Below, piece by piece: positions 39,686 through 49,128 of a DNA stretch of 56,851 nt. Numbering within the stretch: the first letter of the stretch is position 1; each line of letters begins with the position of its first letter. Both the position numbers and the translations under genes were made by a program. The DNA is from Oscillospiraceae bacterium. GTDB lineage: Bacteria; Bacillota; Clostridia; Oscillospirales; CAG-272. Where the stretch lies: positions 1 through 56,851 of the forward strand of contig SVTX01000010.1 of assembly GCA_015063545.1 (NCBI GenBank), read 5' to 3'. The notes under the pieces are model-generated. The model did not search any database, was not told where the DNA came from, and saw only the letters and a program-made list of their open reading frames with translations.

Positions 39686-40282
39686 ATGGCAAAATACTTT
39701 TCCGCACGAGTATCGAGCAAGGATCAAAACTTGGCTCGTCAGCTCGAAGTAGCAAAACAGTACGGCATCCCCGAGGAGAATGTCTTTTGCGATAAGATTA
39801 CAGGCAGACGGAAAGACAGACCTGAATATGACAGAATGAAGTCTCTTTTGGTTAAGGGCGATGAAGTGTACTTCAAGGAGCTTGACCGAATCGGCAGAGC
39901 GAAACACTTGATAAAGGAAGAGTTGGAGTGGTTCAAGGAACGAGGAATAATCGTTCGTATATTCGATGTACCAACAACACTCATGAAAGTTCCGAAGGGT
40001 CAAGAGTGGGTATTTGAAATGATACACAACGTACTTATTGAGGTATTAGCTTCGATAGCTGAGCAAGAGTGGACTAAAACGAAACAGCGCAGAGAAGAAG
40101 GTATCGCAGCTATGCCTATCGTGGATGGTCGAAAGGTTAGCAGTAGAACGGGGCGAGGTTTCGGCAGAGAGGCAAAGGAACTTGACCTTGCTCTCCGAGA
40201 GGGTGAGACCGTCACCGAGGCTTGCAAGCGGTTAGGTATTGTTCGGTCAACGTATTATAGAAGAATGAAAGAAGTGGGGTAA
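39686..40282 (+). CDS. Small serine recombinase (resolvase/invertase family)
   Basis: 198 residues. Catalytic Ser in FSARVSSKDQNLARQL, the ELDRIGR motif (FKELDRIGRAKHLI) and a C-terminal helix-turn-helix of Hin type (ETVTEACKRLGIVRSTYYRR). GGAAGGTGG precedes ATG 39686. It directly follows the repressor gene, so the two are co-transcribed. It is distinct from the large recombinase at 29434; DNA inversion or dimer resolution are possible roles. Confidence 0.9.
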   Translation: MAKYFSARVSSKDQNLARQLEVAKQYGIPEENVFCDKITGRRKDRPEYDRMKSLLVKGDEVYFKELDRIGRAKHLIKEELEWFKERGIIVRIFDVPTTLMKVPKGQEWVFEMIHNVLIEVLASIAEQEWTKTKQRREEGIAAMPIVDGRKVSSRTGRGFGREAKELDLALREGETVTEACKRLGIVRSTYYRRMKEVG

Positions 40283-40318
40283 TCAGTCGCCGAACTTAAA
40301 CGGAGAAAGGAGTTATAT

Positions 40319-40711
40319 ATGGTCGCTACATTGATAGTGATGTTTTTAGTATTGTTTTTGTGTGTGGTATTTGAGATACCGGCATATGTAATAGTGTTGG
40401 CGGTTATCGGTATAATAGCGTTTGCAGTATTGATAATATGGTTAGATAAGAAAGAGTTAAGTGTTATTGATAAGGTGGTAAGCGCCGAACTGCTAAACGA
40501 AGTAGCTGTATATAAAGAGAAAATTGAAAACACGGGATTTTCGATTGGATATAGTTGGCATTCAGGGCGTAGTTATTATAGATATAAAAAGGTTTTAGAT
40601 CACTACGATTGTTATTTTAAAGTGGTGTACGCTGATGGCAGCACAGGGACAAAAAAATGTAAAAAAGGTAGCAATATGTATAACGAGTTGATATTGAAGT
40701 GTAGGAGTTGA
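40319..40711 (+). CDS. Membrane protein of unknown function
   Basis: 130 residues: two membrane helices (MVATLIVMFLVLFLCVVF and YVIVLAVIGIIAFAVLIIW), then a cytoplasmic domain with Tyr-rich SWHSGRSYYRYKKVLDHYDC and a Lys/Cys end. AGAAAGGAG precedes the start. It is part of the phage run between resolvase and terL. No family recognised. Confidence 0.65.
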   Translation: MVATLIVMFLVLFLCVVFEIPAYVIVLAVIGIIAFAVLIIWLDKKELSVIDKVVSAELLNEVAVYKEKIENTGFSIGYSWHSGRSYYRYKKVLDHYDCYFKVVYADGSTGTKKCKKGSNMYNELILKCRS

Positions 40712-40717
40712 TTGCAA

Positions 40718-41356
40718 ATGCAACGCATCAAGAGAAACGCGGCAAAATGTAAGGTCTGTGGAGAGGTCGTTGAGAGCAGATGGAGAAACAACTTTGTGAC
40801 TTGTAGTTGCGGTAATCTATCGGTAGATGGCGGTCACGATTACATCCGCAGAGGATTTAGGGACGGCAAGGACAGTTACGAGGATTTAAACGAGTACGGA
40901 GTTGACATTGTGCCGACTTATGCTACTTGTCCGGGTTGGTGGAAGCTCTTGGACTGTGAGTTAAAGGAGTTCTACGAGGTAGATCCTGAGCTAACCGAAG
41001 TTCGCGTCAAGGAGAAATATGGACGGGCAGACGTTGACTGCTACACCGAAACAGAAACTCGATGGGATTTACTTGCGATGCACGGTGAGATTTTAAGTAG
41101 GAAGTCACAAGAAACGTGTGAGCTATGCGGAAGTCCCGGCAAGATGCGAAACGATAAAGGTTGGATTCAATGCAGGTGTGACCGATGCCACTCTGCTACG
41201 CGCGAGGAACGGACGGAGATTATGCGCGAGACTGCAAGGCAGTATGAAGAAGCGATTGATGCGGCGATGCCGAAAGAATTAGAGAGCGTTGAGTTGACGG
41301 AGCGCGATAAGGCGATGCTTCGGTATAAGGTATGGAACAATAGCCGCCGGGCTTAA
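40718..41356 (+). CDS. Phage zinc-ribbon protein (DUF7695-like N-terminus)
   Basis: About 212 residues. The N-terminal domain KRNAAKCKVCGEVVESRWRN, then VTCSCGNLSVDGGHDYIRRG, has C-x2-C...C-x-C and the GGHDY hallmark. A second zinc site near the C-terminus reads CELCGSPGKMR and CRCDRCHSATREE. AGGAG lies ten bases before ATG 40718, preferred over a TTG at 40712. The protein is probably nucleic-acid or protein binding; the exact role is unknown. Confidence 0.75.
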   Translation: MQRIKRNAAKCKVCGEVVESRWRNNFVTCSCGNLSVDGGHDYIRRGFRDGKDSYEDLNEYGVDIVPTYATCPGWWKLLDCELKEFYEVDPELTEVRVKEKYGRADVDCYTETETRWDLLAMHGEILSRKSQETCELCGSPGKMRNDKGWIQCRCDRCHSATREERTEIMRETARQYEEAIDAAMPKELESVELTERDKAMLRYKVWNNSRRA

Positions 41357-41376
41357 ACGGAGGAAGAAAAGGAGAG

Positions 41377-41829
41377 ATGAAAACAAAGGGGTTAATAATT
41401 GGAACAATCGTGCTGTTAAGCATATGGTCGATGATAGCGACAATGGCAGCAGTAGGGACAGAAAAAAAGAGGGTTGGCTTGGTTGAGCAAAAAAAAGAAC
41501 TTAGGGAAGAATTTGACAAAGAAATCGAAAGCCAAGAAAAAGCGTACAATGAGTTAGAAGCAAAGTATGCTGAGTTAGAAGCGGAATACGAGCAAGAGAA
41601 AAACGAGCATTTGGAGTTTACATTAAAGTGTACTACTCTGCACTTAGCTTATGAGTGGTTAGTTGATGTTATGGCTAATACGTCAGATGCAGTAAACAAC
41701 GTCCAATATGATCCTGATGCGGCACTTGACAGAATATGCGAGCGTGAAGGCTTGGGATTGTATTCAAAACTTTTGATTTTGCAAAAAGCACAGCAAATAT
41801 TGTTGGAGTATGGATTAGAAATAAAATAA
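41377..41829 (+). CDS. Membrane-anchored coiled-coil phage protein
   Basis: 150 residues: one N-terminal membrane helix (LIIGTIVLLSIWSMIATMAA) followed by a Lys/Glu-rich coiled coil (about 35-80) with AYNELEAKYAELEAEYEQEK, then a helical C-terminal domain. The layout resembles phage lysis spanins or superinfection membrane proteins, but nothing more specific can be said. A terminator follows. Confidence 0.65.
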   Translation: MKTKGLIIGTIVLLSIWSMIATMAAVGTEKKRVGLVEQKKELREEFDKEIESQEKAYNELEAKYAELEAEYEQEKNEHLEFTLKCTTLHLAYEWLVDVMANTSDAVNNVQYDPDAALDRICEREGLGLYSKLLILQKAQQILLEYGLEIK

Positions 41830-41843
41830 ATAATGAGAGCCAA

Positions 41844-41881
41844 AGAGCCACTTACGGAAACGTAGGTGGCTCTATTTTTAT
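41844..41881 (+). terminator. Terminator before terL
   Basis: Stem AGAGCCACTTACG / CGTAGGTGGCTCT (one wobble), loop GAAA, then ATTTTTAT. Confidence 0.9.
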
Positions 41882-41896
41882 ATTTTGGAGGAAAAT

Positions 41897-43540
41897 ATGG
41901 ATAACCAAGAGATAATCAAGCGGTTGTGGGAGCGAGACACAAGAGATCCCAAGATAGTAGATATGCTTTACAGCATGGCGGTCAACACGGCAGACCATAA
42001 GATGTCTTATGAGATAGCGAAACTGTGCCAAAAGCGGATAACGGAGTTCCGAGCCGAGCCGAAGAAGGCTATGGAGTTTTACGAGATTTACGAAAAGGCA
42101 TTGAAATACGCATCGGAACGAGTATTTGAGGCATTTTTGATATATAACGAGTTAGACAGACCTGCGAGAGAGCGATTTTACCAACCGAGAATGAAGCAGT
42201 TAAAACCGATAGTGGATGCGTTGCAAGAGATAGCAGACGGAGAACTTGAGGAATTATTTATTTCACAGCCGCCCCGAACAGGTAAGAGTACGCTCGTACA
42301 GTTGTTTCTTGTGTGGTATGCGAAAACAAGGCCCGAGAAGGCGAATTTGTATTGCTCGTATGCTCAAGGTGTAGCCGAAACATTCTACGATGGATGTCTC
42401 GAATTTCTCACAGATCCCACGTATCGTTTGTGTAATATGTTTCCCGGCAACGATTTGGTGTATCAAAACAAGCAGTCGGGCAGTTTGGACATCAAGAGAC
42501 ACAAAAAATATAAGTCTATTAACTGTAAATCGCTATACGGACAGTTGAACGGCTCGATGGATGCTTCGGGCATACTGATAGGCGATGACCTTTTGAGTGG
42601 TATTGAAGAAGCACTAAATCCCGAAACGCTTGCAAAGTGTCTGTTGAGGGTGAACAACAACTTGCTCTCTCGTGCGAAGCAAGGGTGCGCCAAGATATTC
42701 ATAGCGACAAGGTGGAGTCCTCTCGATCCAATAGGAACGAGAATAAATATGATTGAAACACAGCCTGAATATGCGAATTTGCGATACAAGGTAGTGAATG
42801 TTCCCGCGCTTGACGAGAACGATGAGAGTAATTTCGATTATGATTTCGACGTTGGATTTAGCACAGAGCATTACCGAAAATTGAGAGCGCAGTTTGAGGC
42901 AGGAGATGATATAGCATCATGGTCGGCGCAGTATCAAGGCGAGCCATACTTCCGTGAAGGTCTGCTCTACCCCGAAGAAAGTCTGCGTAGATATTATGAG
43001 TTGCCTGATAGCGAGCCTGACGCAGTTGTGGGTATATGCGATACAAAGGACACAGGTAAGGACTATGCGTTCCTCCCTGTTGCGTATGTTTACGGCAAGG
43101 ACGTTTACATAGATGATTGCGTGTGTGATAACAGTTTACCCGAAATAACAGACGTTCGGTGCGCGGATATATTGGTAAGGCGCAAGGTGCAGATGTGCCG
43201 TTTCGAGAGTAACAGCGCGGGAGGACGAATAGCCGATAAAGTGAACGATATGGTAAAAGAGCGAGGACATAATTGCCATATTACAAAGAAATTCACGACC
43301 GCAAACAAGCTCACGAAGATCATACAGTACAGCAGCTATGTCAAGGAGCATTTCTTGTTCCGTGATAGGTCGGTTTGTAAAGGCATGACAGATTATAACA
43401 AAATGATGAAATTCCTTACGCAGTTCACGATAGACGGCAAAAACAAGAACGATGACGTGCCTGACGGCATGAGTATGTTAGCAGATTACGTTGAAACCTC
43501 AATACACAGACAGGTCGAGGTAATGAATCCGTTGTGGTAG
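41897..43540 (+). CDS. Phage terminase large subunit
   Basis: 547 residues. ATPase: Walker A SQPPRTGKST (about 124-132), Walker B GILIGDDLL, then a motif-III-like FIATRWSPLDP. The nuclease half has VVGICDTKDTGKDYAFLPVA (first acidic residues) and later VPDGMSMLADYVE. This protein cuts and pumps phage DNA into the prohead. GGAGG six bases before ATG 41897 sets the start; an earlier TTG overlaps that site. It follows a terminator, so it needs read-through or its own promoter. Confidence 0.92.
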   Translation: MDNQEIIKRLWERDTRDPKIVDMLYSMAVNTADHKMSYEIAKLCQKRITEFRAEPKKAMEFYEIYEKALKYASERVFEAFLIYNELDRPARERFYQPRMKQLKPIVDALQEIADGELEELFISQPPRTGKSTLVQLFLVWYAKTRPEKANLYCSYAQGVAETFYDGCLEFLTDPTYRLCNMFPGNDLVYQNKQSGSLDIKRHKKYKSINCKSLYGQLNGSMDASGILIGDDLLSGIEEALNPETLAKCLLRVNNNLLSRAKQGCAKIFIATRWSPLDPIGTRINMIETQPEYANLRYKVVNVPALDENDESNFDYDFDVGFSTEHYRKLRAQFEAGDDIASWSAQYQGEPYFREGLLYPEESLRRYYELPDSEPDAVVGICDTKDTGKDYAFLPVAYVYGKDVYIDDCVCDNSLPEITDVRCADILVRRKVQMCRFESNSAGGRIADKVNDMVKERGHNCHITKKFTTANKLTKIIQYSSYVKEHFLFRDRSVCKGMTDYNKMMKFLTQFTIDGKNKNDDVPDGMSMLADYVETSIHRQVEVMNPLW

Positions 43541-43591
43541 TCAAACGGCAAAAATGGGGTAAAAACGGCTATTTTGGGTACTCCTACACGA

Positions 43592-43620
43592 TTGACAGAA
43601 TCGAACATATGTGCTATAAT
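43592..43620 (+). promoter_or_regulatory. Consensus promoter with an embedded SOS-like box
   Basis: TTGACA (43592-43597), 17-base spacer, TATAAT (43615-43620). Inside the spacer CGAACATATGTGCT (43602-43615) matches the Gram-positive LexA consensus at 12 of 14 positions. Confidence 0.75.
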
Positions 43621-43658
43621 GAAGAAAATAGGTCTAACAAATTAGGACGGAGGTAGCC

Positions 43659-43790
43659 GTGGAAGAAATTAAAATATTATGTCCCGACTGCGGAAAGTTC
43701 TTGTTTAAGGTAACTAAAAACAGTCGAGCGACAATGATATGTTGGTGTCGGCGTTGCAGGACTGAAAAACGAATACAGATAGAGCCATAA
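43659..43790 (+). CDS. Com-like small zinc-ribbon protein (GTG start)
   Basis: 43 residues: MEEIKILCPDCGKFLFKVT and later ICWCRRCRTEKRIQIEP, giving C-x2-C and C-x-C-x2-C zinc ligands. This resembles the Com translational regulator family of Mu-like phages. GGACGGAGGT precedes GTG 43659. The gene has its own strong promoter with an SOS-like box and is closed by a terminator, so it is transcribed separately between terL and portal. Confidence 0.75.
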   Translation: MEEIKILCPDCGKFLFKVTKNSRATMICWCRRCRTEKRIQIEP

Positions 43791-43791
43791 G

Positions 43792-43840
43792 AGCCTAACA
43801 TTCCAATCGCATGAAGCGAAGGAGTGTTAGGCTATTTTTA
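43792..43840 (+). terminator. Terminator after the Com-like gene
   Basis: Arms starting AGCCTAACA and ending TGTTAGGCT, with TTCC / GGAG and TCGC / GCGA further in, loop ATGAA, then ATTTTTATT. Confidence 0.85.
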
Positions 43841-43861
43841 TTGCATGAGAGGTGATGCGCC

Positions 43862-44339
43862 GTGGTAATAAGACAGGCAAACACACCCGGTGTATTCGCC
43901 GGGAGAAGAAAAATTTTTATAGACGTAGATCGCATAGACAGAAGCAACATAGTAGAAGTTGTGACGGATATGCTGAAGATTCACACTGTGAATGCTCAAG
44001 AGATACAGTATCTCATGGACTACGAACGTGGAATAACGCCTATTCAACAGAGAGAAAAGGCGGGCCGTAAGGACATTGATTATCGTATAAATGAAAACCA
44101 CGCGGCAGAGATAAAGACGTTCAAGGTAGGATATGTATTCAGTTCACCGATAACTCTCGTACAGAGAGCAGTCGAGGACAACGAGCATAGTGCCGAGGAC
44201 GATAAGCGCGTTGCAAAGCTGAATGAGATGTTGTTTGAGCAGAGCAAGGCGGCGAAAGACAAGCAGCTTGCGGAAGATTTTTCGATATGCGGTGTTGGTT
44301 ATCGTATGGCTCTGCCAAAGAGATACGATGACGGAGGTA
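43862..44339 (+). pseudogene. Phage portal protein, 5' fragment (about 159 codons)
   Basis: GTG start at 43862 with GAGAGGTG before it. The sequence MVIRQANTPGVFAGRRKIFI, MDYERGITPIQQREKAGRKD and YRINENHAAEIKTFKVGYVF fits the N-terminal part of SPP1-type portal proteins, which normally have 400-500 residues. Homology ends at about base 44339, where the DNA becomes part of a leucine-rich-repeat gene on the other strand. All later phage structural genes are missing. Confidence 0.8.
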
Positions 44340-45632
44340 TATGCTCGTGACACTGTCGGGGATTCCTATGCTCGTAAGGCTACTGCAATCACGGAACGCA
44401 GAATTGCCTATGCTCTCACCGCTTGTTATAATGACTGTTTTTAATTTACCTTTAGATATGCTTGAAATTGCTACCGCTGGAATTGTTGCTGTCTCTATCG
44501 GACAATCATAGAACGCGTAAACGCCTATACTCGTTACACTGTCGGGAATTTCTATGCTCGTAAGGCTACTGCAATCACGGAACGCAGAATTGCCTATGCT
44601 CGTGACACTGTCGGGGATTCCTATGCTCGTAAGGCTACTGCAATTACAGAACGCGTAACCGCCTATGCTCGTGACACTGTCGGGAATTTCTATGCTCGTA
44701 AGGCTACTGCAATCACGGAACGCAGAATTGCCTATGCTCGTCACAACCCAGCCTTCTGGTGAGGTCATCGGAATTACTATATCCGTATCAGCACAAGTAC
44801 CTTTTCCACTGACGTAACACGTGCCGTCACCGTTTGACTCGAATTTAAGCCCTTTGCTTGTAGTATCGTAACCGCATATCGTACACACATAATTGTGATA
44901 GTTGTGTCCAAGGGCTTCACTTAATATCTCGCCACACGCAAGGCAAATTTGGGATTCTGTACACGTCGCGGGTATTCCGGCACTGTGTCCAAGGGCTTCA
45001 CTTAATATCTCTCCGCACATAAGGCAAATCTGGGATTCTGTACACGTCGCAGGCGTTCCGGCACTGTGTCCAAGGGCTTTACTTAATATCTTGCCGCACG
45101 TAAGACAGGTCTGCGCCTCTGTACACGTAGCCTCTACACCGGGGGTGTGACCAAGCGCATCTATTTGAACTGTCTCAATCGTATTTCCACATTCACAAAC
45201 AAGCTTTTTCTCACCTTTTTCGGTACAGGTCGCGTCCTTAACCACAACCCACTCGCTGCCCTCGCAAACGTGGGGATCGGTGGGTTTTTCCGAAGGAGTT
45301 TCAGAGGGCTTCTCCGAAGGCTGTTCGGACGGTTTCTCTGAGGGTTTCTCCGAAGGCTGTTCAGAGGGCTTCTCTGAGGGTTTCTCGGAAGGATTTTCCG
45401 AAGGCTGTTCAGAAGGTTTCTCCGTAGGATCTTCTGTAGGCTTTTCGGTAGGCTCTGTCGGAGTGCCATCACCTACGGTGGGTTTTTCCGTGGGATCATC
45501 ATTCGGCTTTTCCGTCGGAGCCGTTGTTGTTTCCTCAGTCGTTTTCTCACCGCTATCACACGCTGCAAGCACCGAAAAGCTCATTGAAAGCACGAGGATC
45601 AGTGCAAGAATTTTGAAAATTGTGTTTTTCAT
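44340..45632 (-). CDS. LRR (BspA-type) surface lipoprotein, 3' truncated at the junction
   Basis: 431 codons remain. Lipobox FSVLAAC (Cys25); a long Pro/Ser/Glu/Lys stalk of EKPSEQPSEKPSE repeats (about 30-120); Cys repeats (CTEAQTCLTCGKILS, CTESQICLMCGEILS, CTESQICLACGEILS); then BspA-like leucine-rich repeats such as SIGNSAFRDCSSLTSIEIPD (five or more, nearly identical at DNA level). The C-terminal end is missing: after SVTSI the frame continues only as antisense of the portal gene. The Cys repeats are close relatives of those at 4439-6295. The protein is predicted to be surface-exposed and adhesive. Confidence 0.85.
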
Positions 45633-45710
45633 TTTAGTTTCCTCCTAAAAATGAGTAAATAAAAAGTGCACCAACCGAAGCCGGTGCACAAAAATACACG
45701 CTCCGATTGT

Positions 45711-45824
45711 TGCCACACAATTTTATATGCTTACTTTTTTCACACAAGTATGCAGATAAGAGCATGTATTTTTACAAATAAAAAATACACACTTACGTGA
45801 AAAAAGATATAAAATTATGTGGCA
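45711..45824. repeat. 114-bp palindromic element
   Basis: Ends TGCCACACAATTTTATAT (45711-45728) and ATATAAAATTATGTGGCA (45807-45824) pair with one mismatch. Further in, TTTTTTCAC pairs with GTGAAAAAA and AAGT with ACTT. It contains no gene. It could be a miniature inverted-repeat element or the 5' structured leader of the lipoprotein gene. No target duplication is obvious. Confidence 0.6.
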
Positions 45825-45900
45825 CTTTTATTCTATCATAAAAATAGGCATTTGTAAAGATATTTTCAAATATTTGTTCAAATATTTGTATATACACAAA

Positions 45901-45932
45901 AAGGAACTGCCGCGCGCTCACGGCAATTCCTT
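45901..45932 (-). terminator. Terminator of the hydrolase gene
   Basis: AAGGAACTGCCG / CGGCAATTCCTT with one mismatch and loop CGCGCTCA, followed on the minus strand by TTTTTG. Confidence 0.8.
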
Positions 45933-45939
45933 TATTGTT

Positions 45940-46866
45940 TTATCTACAAAATTCAACTATATCCCTCTTGGTATCCTCATAAGAAAAATCATTGAGTATC
46001 TCATGTCTTGCGCCCTTGTATAGAATACACTTTGCGTCAAGCCCGTGCGAGAGCATTTTTTTGTGAACGCTCAACACGCCCTTTCCGTAATTGCCCACCG
46101 GATCATCCTCGCCTGCCACCAAGAGTATCGGCATAGTCTTGGGCATAAGAGAGTAGCATTTCTTTAAGTTGCACTTTTTGATAAGTCTGATAAGGTCTCC
46201 CATGCCACTCACGGTAAAGCCAAAGGTGCAGAACTTATCCTTTGCGTATTTCTGTCTGACCGACGCATCCGTTGTAAGCCACGCCGCAGGAGCGAGCTGC
46301 AGCTCATCCTCAAAGCGTTTATTGTATGAGCCGAACGCTATACCGTTAATAAGCTTTGAGACGTGTTTGTCGCCCTTGAATATTTTTGTAATGCCTATCA
46401 GCGCAAGTCCTGCATTCGCGGCGGGATTTGGTCCTGCCGTGCCCATAACTATAAGCTTGTCGGGAAATACGTATTTGCCCGTTGCAAGACGCACGATAAA
46501 CGAGCCCATGCTATGTCCCATAAGAATATACGGCGCGCTCTCATGGGGGAATTCCGTCATTACCGCATCCGAAAACACCTTTACGTCACGGCACAAAGCA
46601 TCCCAGCCATCCTTTTTTGCTATATAACCAAGCTCTGAATCATTGCTTGCGGTATGACCGTGGCCAAGATGGTCATAGCCAAAGCATATATAGCCATGCT
46701 CCGCCATCTCGCGCATGAATCTGTCGTATCTTCCCATATATTCGGTCATTCCGTGTACTACGTGAAAATATCCCCTGACATCCCCCTGCGGCATATATAT
46801 CACTCCCGCAAGGTCATGAACTCCGTCGCTTGATCTGACCTTATATTCTCTTACATCTACCGTCAC
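45940..46866 (-). CDS. Alpha/beta hydrolase (monoacylglycerol lipase-like)
   Basis: 308 residues. Nucleophile elbow LMGHSMGSFI, oxyanion region VVHGMTEYMGRYD, GYDHLGHG, catalytic Asp in VAGEDDPVG and His in GARHEIL: a complete triad of the lysophospholipase/monoacylglycerol lipase family. GTG start with GGGAGG before it, three bases after the glpK stop. Linkage to glycerol kinase fits release of glycerol from acylglycerols and its phosphorylation. Confidence 0.9.
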   Translation of the reverse strand: MTVDVREYKVRSSDGVHDLAGVIYMPQGDVRGYFHVVHGMTEYMGRYDRFMREMAEHGYICFGYDHLGHGHTASNDSELGYIAKKDGWDALCRDVKVFSDAVMTEFPHESAPYILMGHSMGSFIVRLATGKYVFPDKLIVMGTAGPNPAANAGLALIGITKIFKGDKHVSKLINGIAFGSYNKRFEDELQLAPAAWLTTDASVRQKYAKDKFCTFGFTVSGMGDLIRLIKKCNLKKCYSLMPKTMPILLVAGEDDPVGNYGKGVLSVHKKMLSHGLDAKCILYKGARHEILNDFSYEDTKRDIVEFCR

Positions 46867-46869
46867 AAC

Positions 46870-48384
46870 TTAATCCTCCCGTGCAAACTCTCTGCAAGCC
46901 CGCACTGCTCTGCGCCATGCGCTGAGTTTTTTCTTTTGTTCCTGTACATTTATCTTGGGGGAGAATTCTCTACCACTCTCCGCCATAGCGCAAAGCTCCG
47001 CCCTATCCTTATAAAAGCCTACCGCAAGTCCTGCAAGATAAGCCGCGCCCGCCGCAGTCGCCTCTGCGTTTTTTGGAACGCAAATGTCTATTTGCGATAT
47101 ATCCGCCTGCATCTGCATAAGTAAATTGTTTGCGGAAGCTCCGCCGTCCACTTGAAGTCTGCTTATAAGACATCCGTCACCGCAGATAGCGCTCATATCC
47201 TCATTTATAGCGTCTATAACGTCCTGTGTCTGATATGCAATAGATTCAAGACACGCATAAATAATATGGTTAGTGTTTGAGCCGCGCGTAAGTCCGACTA
47301 CAGTACCGCGAGCATTCATATCCCAATGCGGCGCGCCCAATCCCGCAAACGCAGGAACGACGTAAACTCCACCGCTGTCTGAGACCTTGCTTGCAAGCTC
47401 CTCGCTTTGCGCCGAATTCTCTATCACTTTGAGCTCGTCACGCAACCACTGAACTACAGCGCCGCCCACGAAAACGCTTCCTTCAAGCGCGTATTCGATA
47501 GGCTCACCCGCAGCCGTAGCGGCTATTGTCGTTAAAAGTCCGTTTGAGCTGGATATAGCGGCATGTCCGGTGTTCGCGAGCAAAAAGCAACCCGTTCCGT
47601 ACGTATTTTTCGCGCTACCCGTCTCAAAGCAACACTGACCGAACAGGGCTGCCTGCTGATCCCCCGCAATTCCCGAAATGGGTATCCTCTCACCCATAAG
47701 CTCCATATATCCGTATATCTCGCTACTGCTTTTGATTGTGGGAAGCATTGACGCAGGCACACCAAGAATGTCGAGCATCTTTTGATCCCACTCACCCGTG
47801 TGTATGTTGCACATAAGCGTTCTTGAAGCATTTGTCCTGTCCGTCACAAACACCTCTGAGCCCGTCAGCTTCCATACAAGCCACGTATCCACGGTTCCAA
47901 ACATTAGCTTGCCCTGATCGGCAAGTTCTTTTGCGCCGGATACGTTATCAAGTATCCACTTTACTTTTGTTCCGCTGAAATAAGGATCAAGGCGAAGCCC
48001 CGTGGTTTTCTTTACGTACTCGCCGACTCCCTGCGCTTCAAGCTGCTTGCATATATCAGCGCTTCGGCGACATTGCCAAACTATTGCGTTGCATATCGGC
48101 TTGCCCGTTTCTTTGTTCCAGACTATAGCCGTCTCCCTTTGGTTTGTAATTCCTATTGCCGCTATCTCGGAAACAGAAACACCGCTTTTTATAACGCACT
48201 CGGTGAGCGCGGCATACTGATTGCCGTAAATATCCATGGGATCCTGCTCCACCCAACCGGGGTGAGGATACTTTTGCGGTATCTCATGCTGCGCCATGGA
48301 AACTATATTGCAGTTTTTGTCAAAAAGTATCGCTCTGGCACTGGTCGTACCTTCATCAAGAGCTAAAATGTATTTTTTCATCAT
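46870..48384 (-). CDS. glpK: Glycerol kinase
   Basis: 504 residues. FGGY-kinase motifs: [15 protein letters not shown] at the N-terminus, [42 protein letters not shown], and the C-terminal [18 protein letters not shown]. It makes glycerol 3-phosphate. It has a consensus promoter and is co-transcribed with the hydrolase. No glpF or glpD lies near, so uptake and oxidation genes must be elsewhere. Confidence 0.97.
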   Translation of the reverse strand: MMKKYILALDEGTTSARAILFDKNCNIVSMAQHEIPQKYPHPGWVEQDPMDIYGNQYAALTECVIKSGVSVSEIAAIGITNQRETAIVWNKETGKPICNAIVWQCRRSADICKQLEAQGVGEYVKKTTGLRLDPYFSGTKVKWILDNVSGAKELADQGKLMFGTVDTWLVWKLTGSEVFVTDRTNASRTLMCNIHTGEWDQKMLDILGVPASMLPTIKSSSEIYGYMELMGERIPISGIAGDQQAALFGQCCFETGSAKNTYGTGCFLLANTGHAAISSSNGLLTTIAATAAGEPIEYALEGSVFVGGAVVQWLRDELKVIENSAQSEELASKVSDSGGVYVVPAFAGLGAPHWDMNARGTVVGLTRGSNTNHIIYACLESIAYQTQDVIDAINEDMSAICGDGCLISRLQVDGGASANNLLMQMQADISQIDICVPKNAEATAAGAAYLAGLAVGFYKDRAELCAMAESGREFSPKINVQEQKKKLSAWRRAVRACREFARED

Positions 48385-48414
48385 GTCTGTCCTTTTGATG
48401 CTTATTATATGTAT

Positions 48415-48443
48415 ATTATAGCGCGTTTTTAATAAAATTTCAA
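48415..48443 (-). promoter_or_regulatory. Promoter of glpK
   Basis: Minus strand TTGAAA (48443-48438), 17-base spacer, TATAAT (48420-48415). Confidence 0.8.
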
Positions 48444-48522
48444 CACCTAATATTATATTTCGGCATCACACTCAAAAAAAGTCTGCATATCATGTATTAG
48501 AACAAAAAGGAGGTTTGTTTTC

Positions 48523-49116
48523 ATGTACATATCCAATCCCGGCAGAAAAGCTCGCCGAGTAATGGCAGATCAGAATTATCAAACTCAGAATACGCAAAAA
48601 AACTCGTTCCAAGCTCCCACTCCCCTCCCAACGCCGTCTCTCCCGCCTACGCAAAATTCTATTCCGTTTCAACCGCCGCAAATCCCCACCGAAACAGGCC
48701 AAGGGTATATCATAGTGCGTGTCAGCACTGCCTCGGGGGCTATTCCTCTTGAAGATGCCCTTGTGACTGTAACAAGCTATAAAGCTCAGGACGGCTCGGA
48801 CATTCTGCACGCGCAAAAAACAGATATGTCGGGGCTCACAAAAAGACTTCCCCTGCCTGCGCCGCCCAAAAGCGCCTCTCTCTCCCCCGGTAACGGAAAG
48901 TCATATTCCTCATATAATGTCCGTGTCGACAAAGACGGATATAGCTCTCAGTTATACATAAACGTTCCTATCTTCGACGGTATTACCGCCGTACAAAATG
49001 CCGACTTGGTGCCCCTGCCGGAGAACGGAGAGACCGACCGCGCAGATCCCTATAATCCCGGCATATTTTACGAAAACGAAAACCCCAATCTTGAGTCCCA
49101 ATCCACTGACAACTGA
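48523..49116 (+). CDS. Carboxypeptidase-regulatory-like domain protein (spore envelope-associated cluster)
   Basis: 197 residues. Pro/Gln/Asn-rich first 60 residues, no signal peptide, then a beta-sandwich-like domain: GYIIVRVSTASGAIPLEDAL, VRVDKDGYSSQLYINVPIFD and GITAVQNADLVPLP, the pattern of CarboxypepD_reg/PEGA-type domains. AAAAGGAGG precedes ATG 48523. It is 12 bases before a SpoIID/peptidoglycan-binding gene. A CATATCATG sequence about 35 bases upstream resembles a SigK -10 box, so spore-stage expression is possible but unproven. Confidence 0.7.
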   Translation: MYISNPGRKARRVMADQNYQTQNTQKNSFQAPTPLPTPSLPPTQNSIPFQPPQIPTETGQGYIIVRVSTASGAIPLEDALVTVTSYKAQDGSDILHAQKTDMSGLTKRLPLPAPPKSASLSPGNGKSYSSYNVRVDKDGYSSQLYINVPIFDGITAVQNADLVPLPENGETDRADPYNPGIFYENENPNLESQSTDN

Positions 49117-49128
49117 AAGGAATACGCT

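Noticed and set aside
44139-44339. C-terminal extension of the LRR lipoprotein into the phage region
   Set aside because: These codons are the antisense of the portal gene; the LRR pattern stops at the junction, so this is read-through of a truncated gene.
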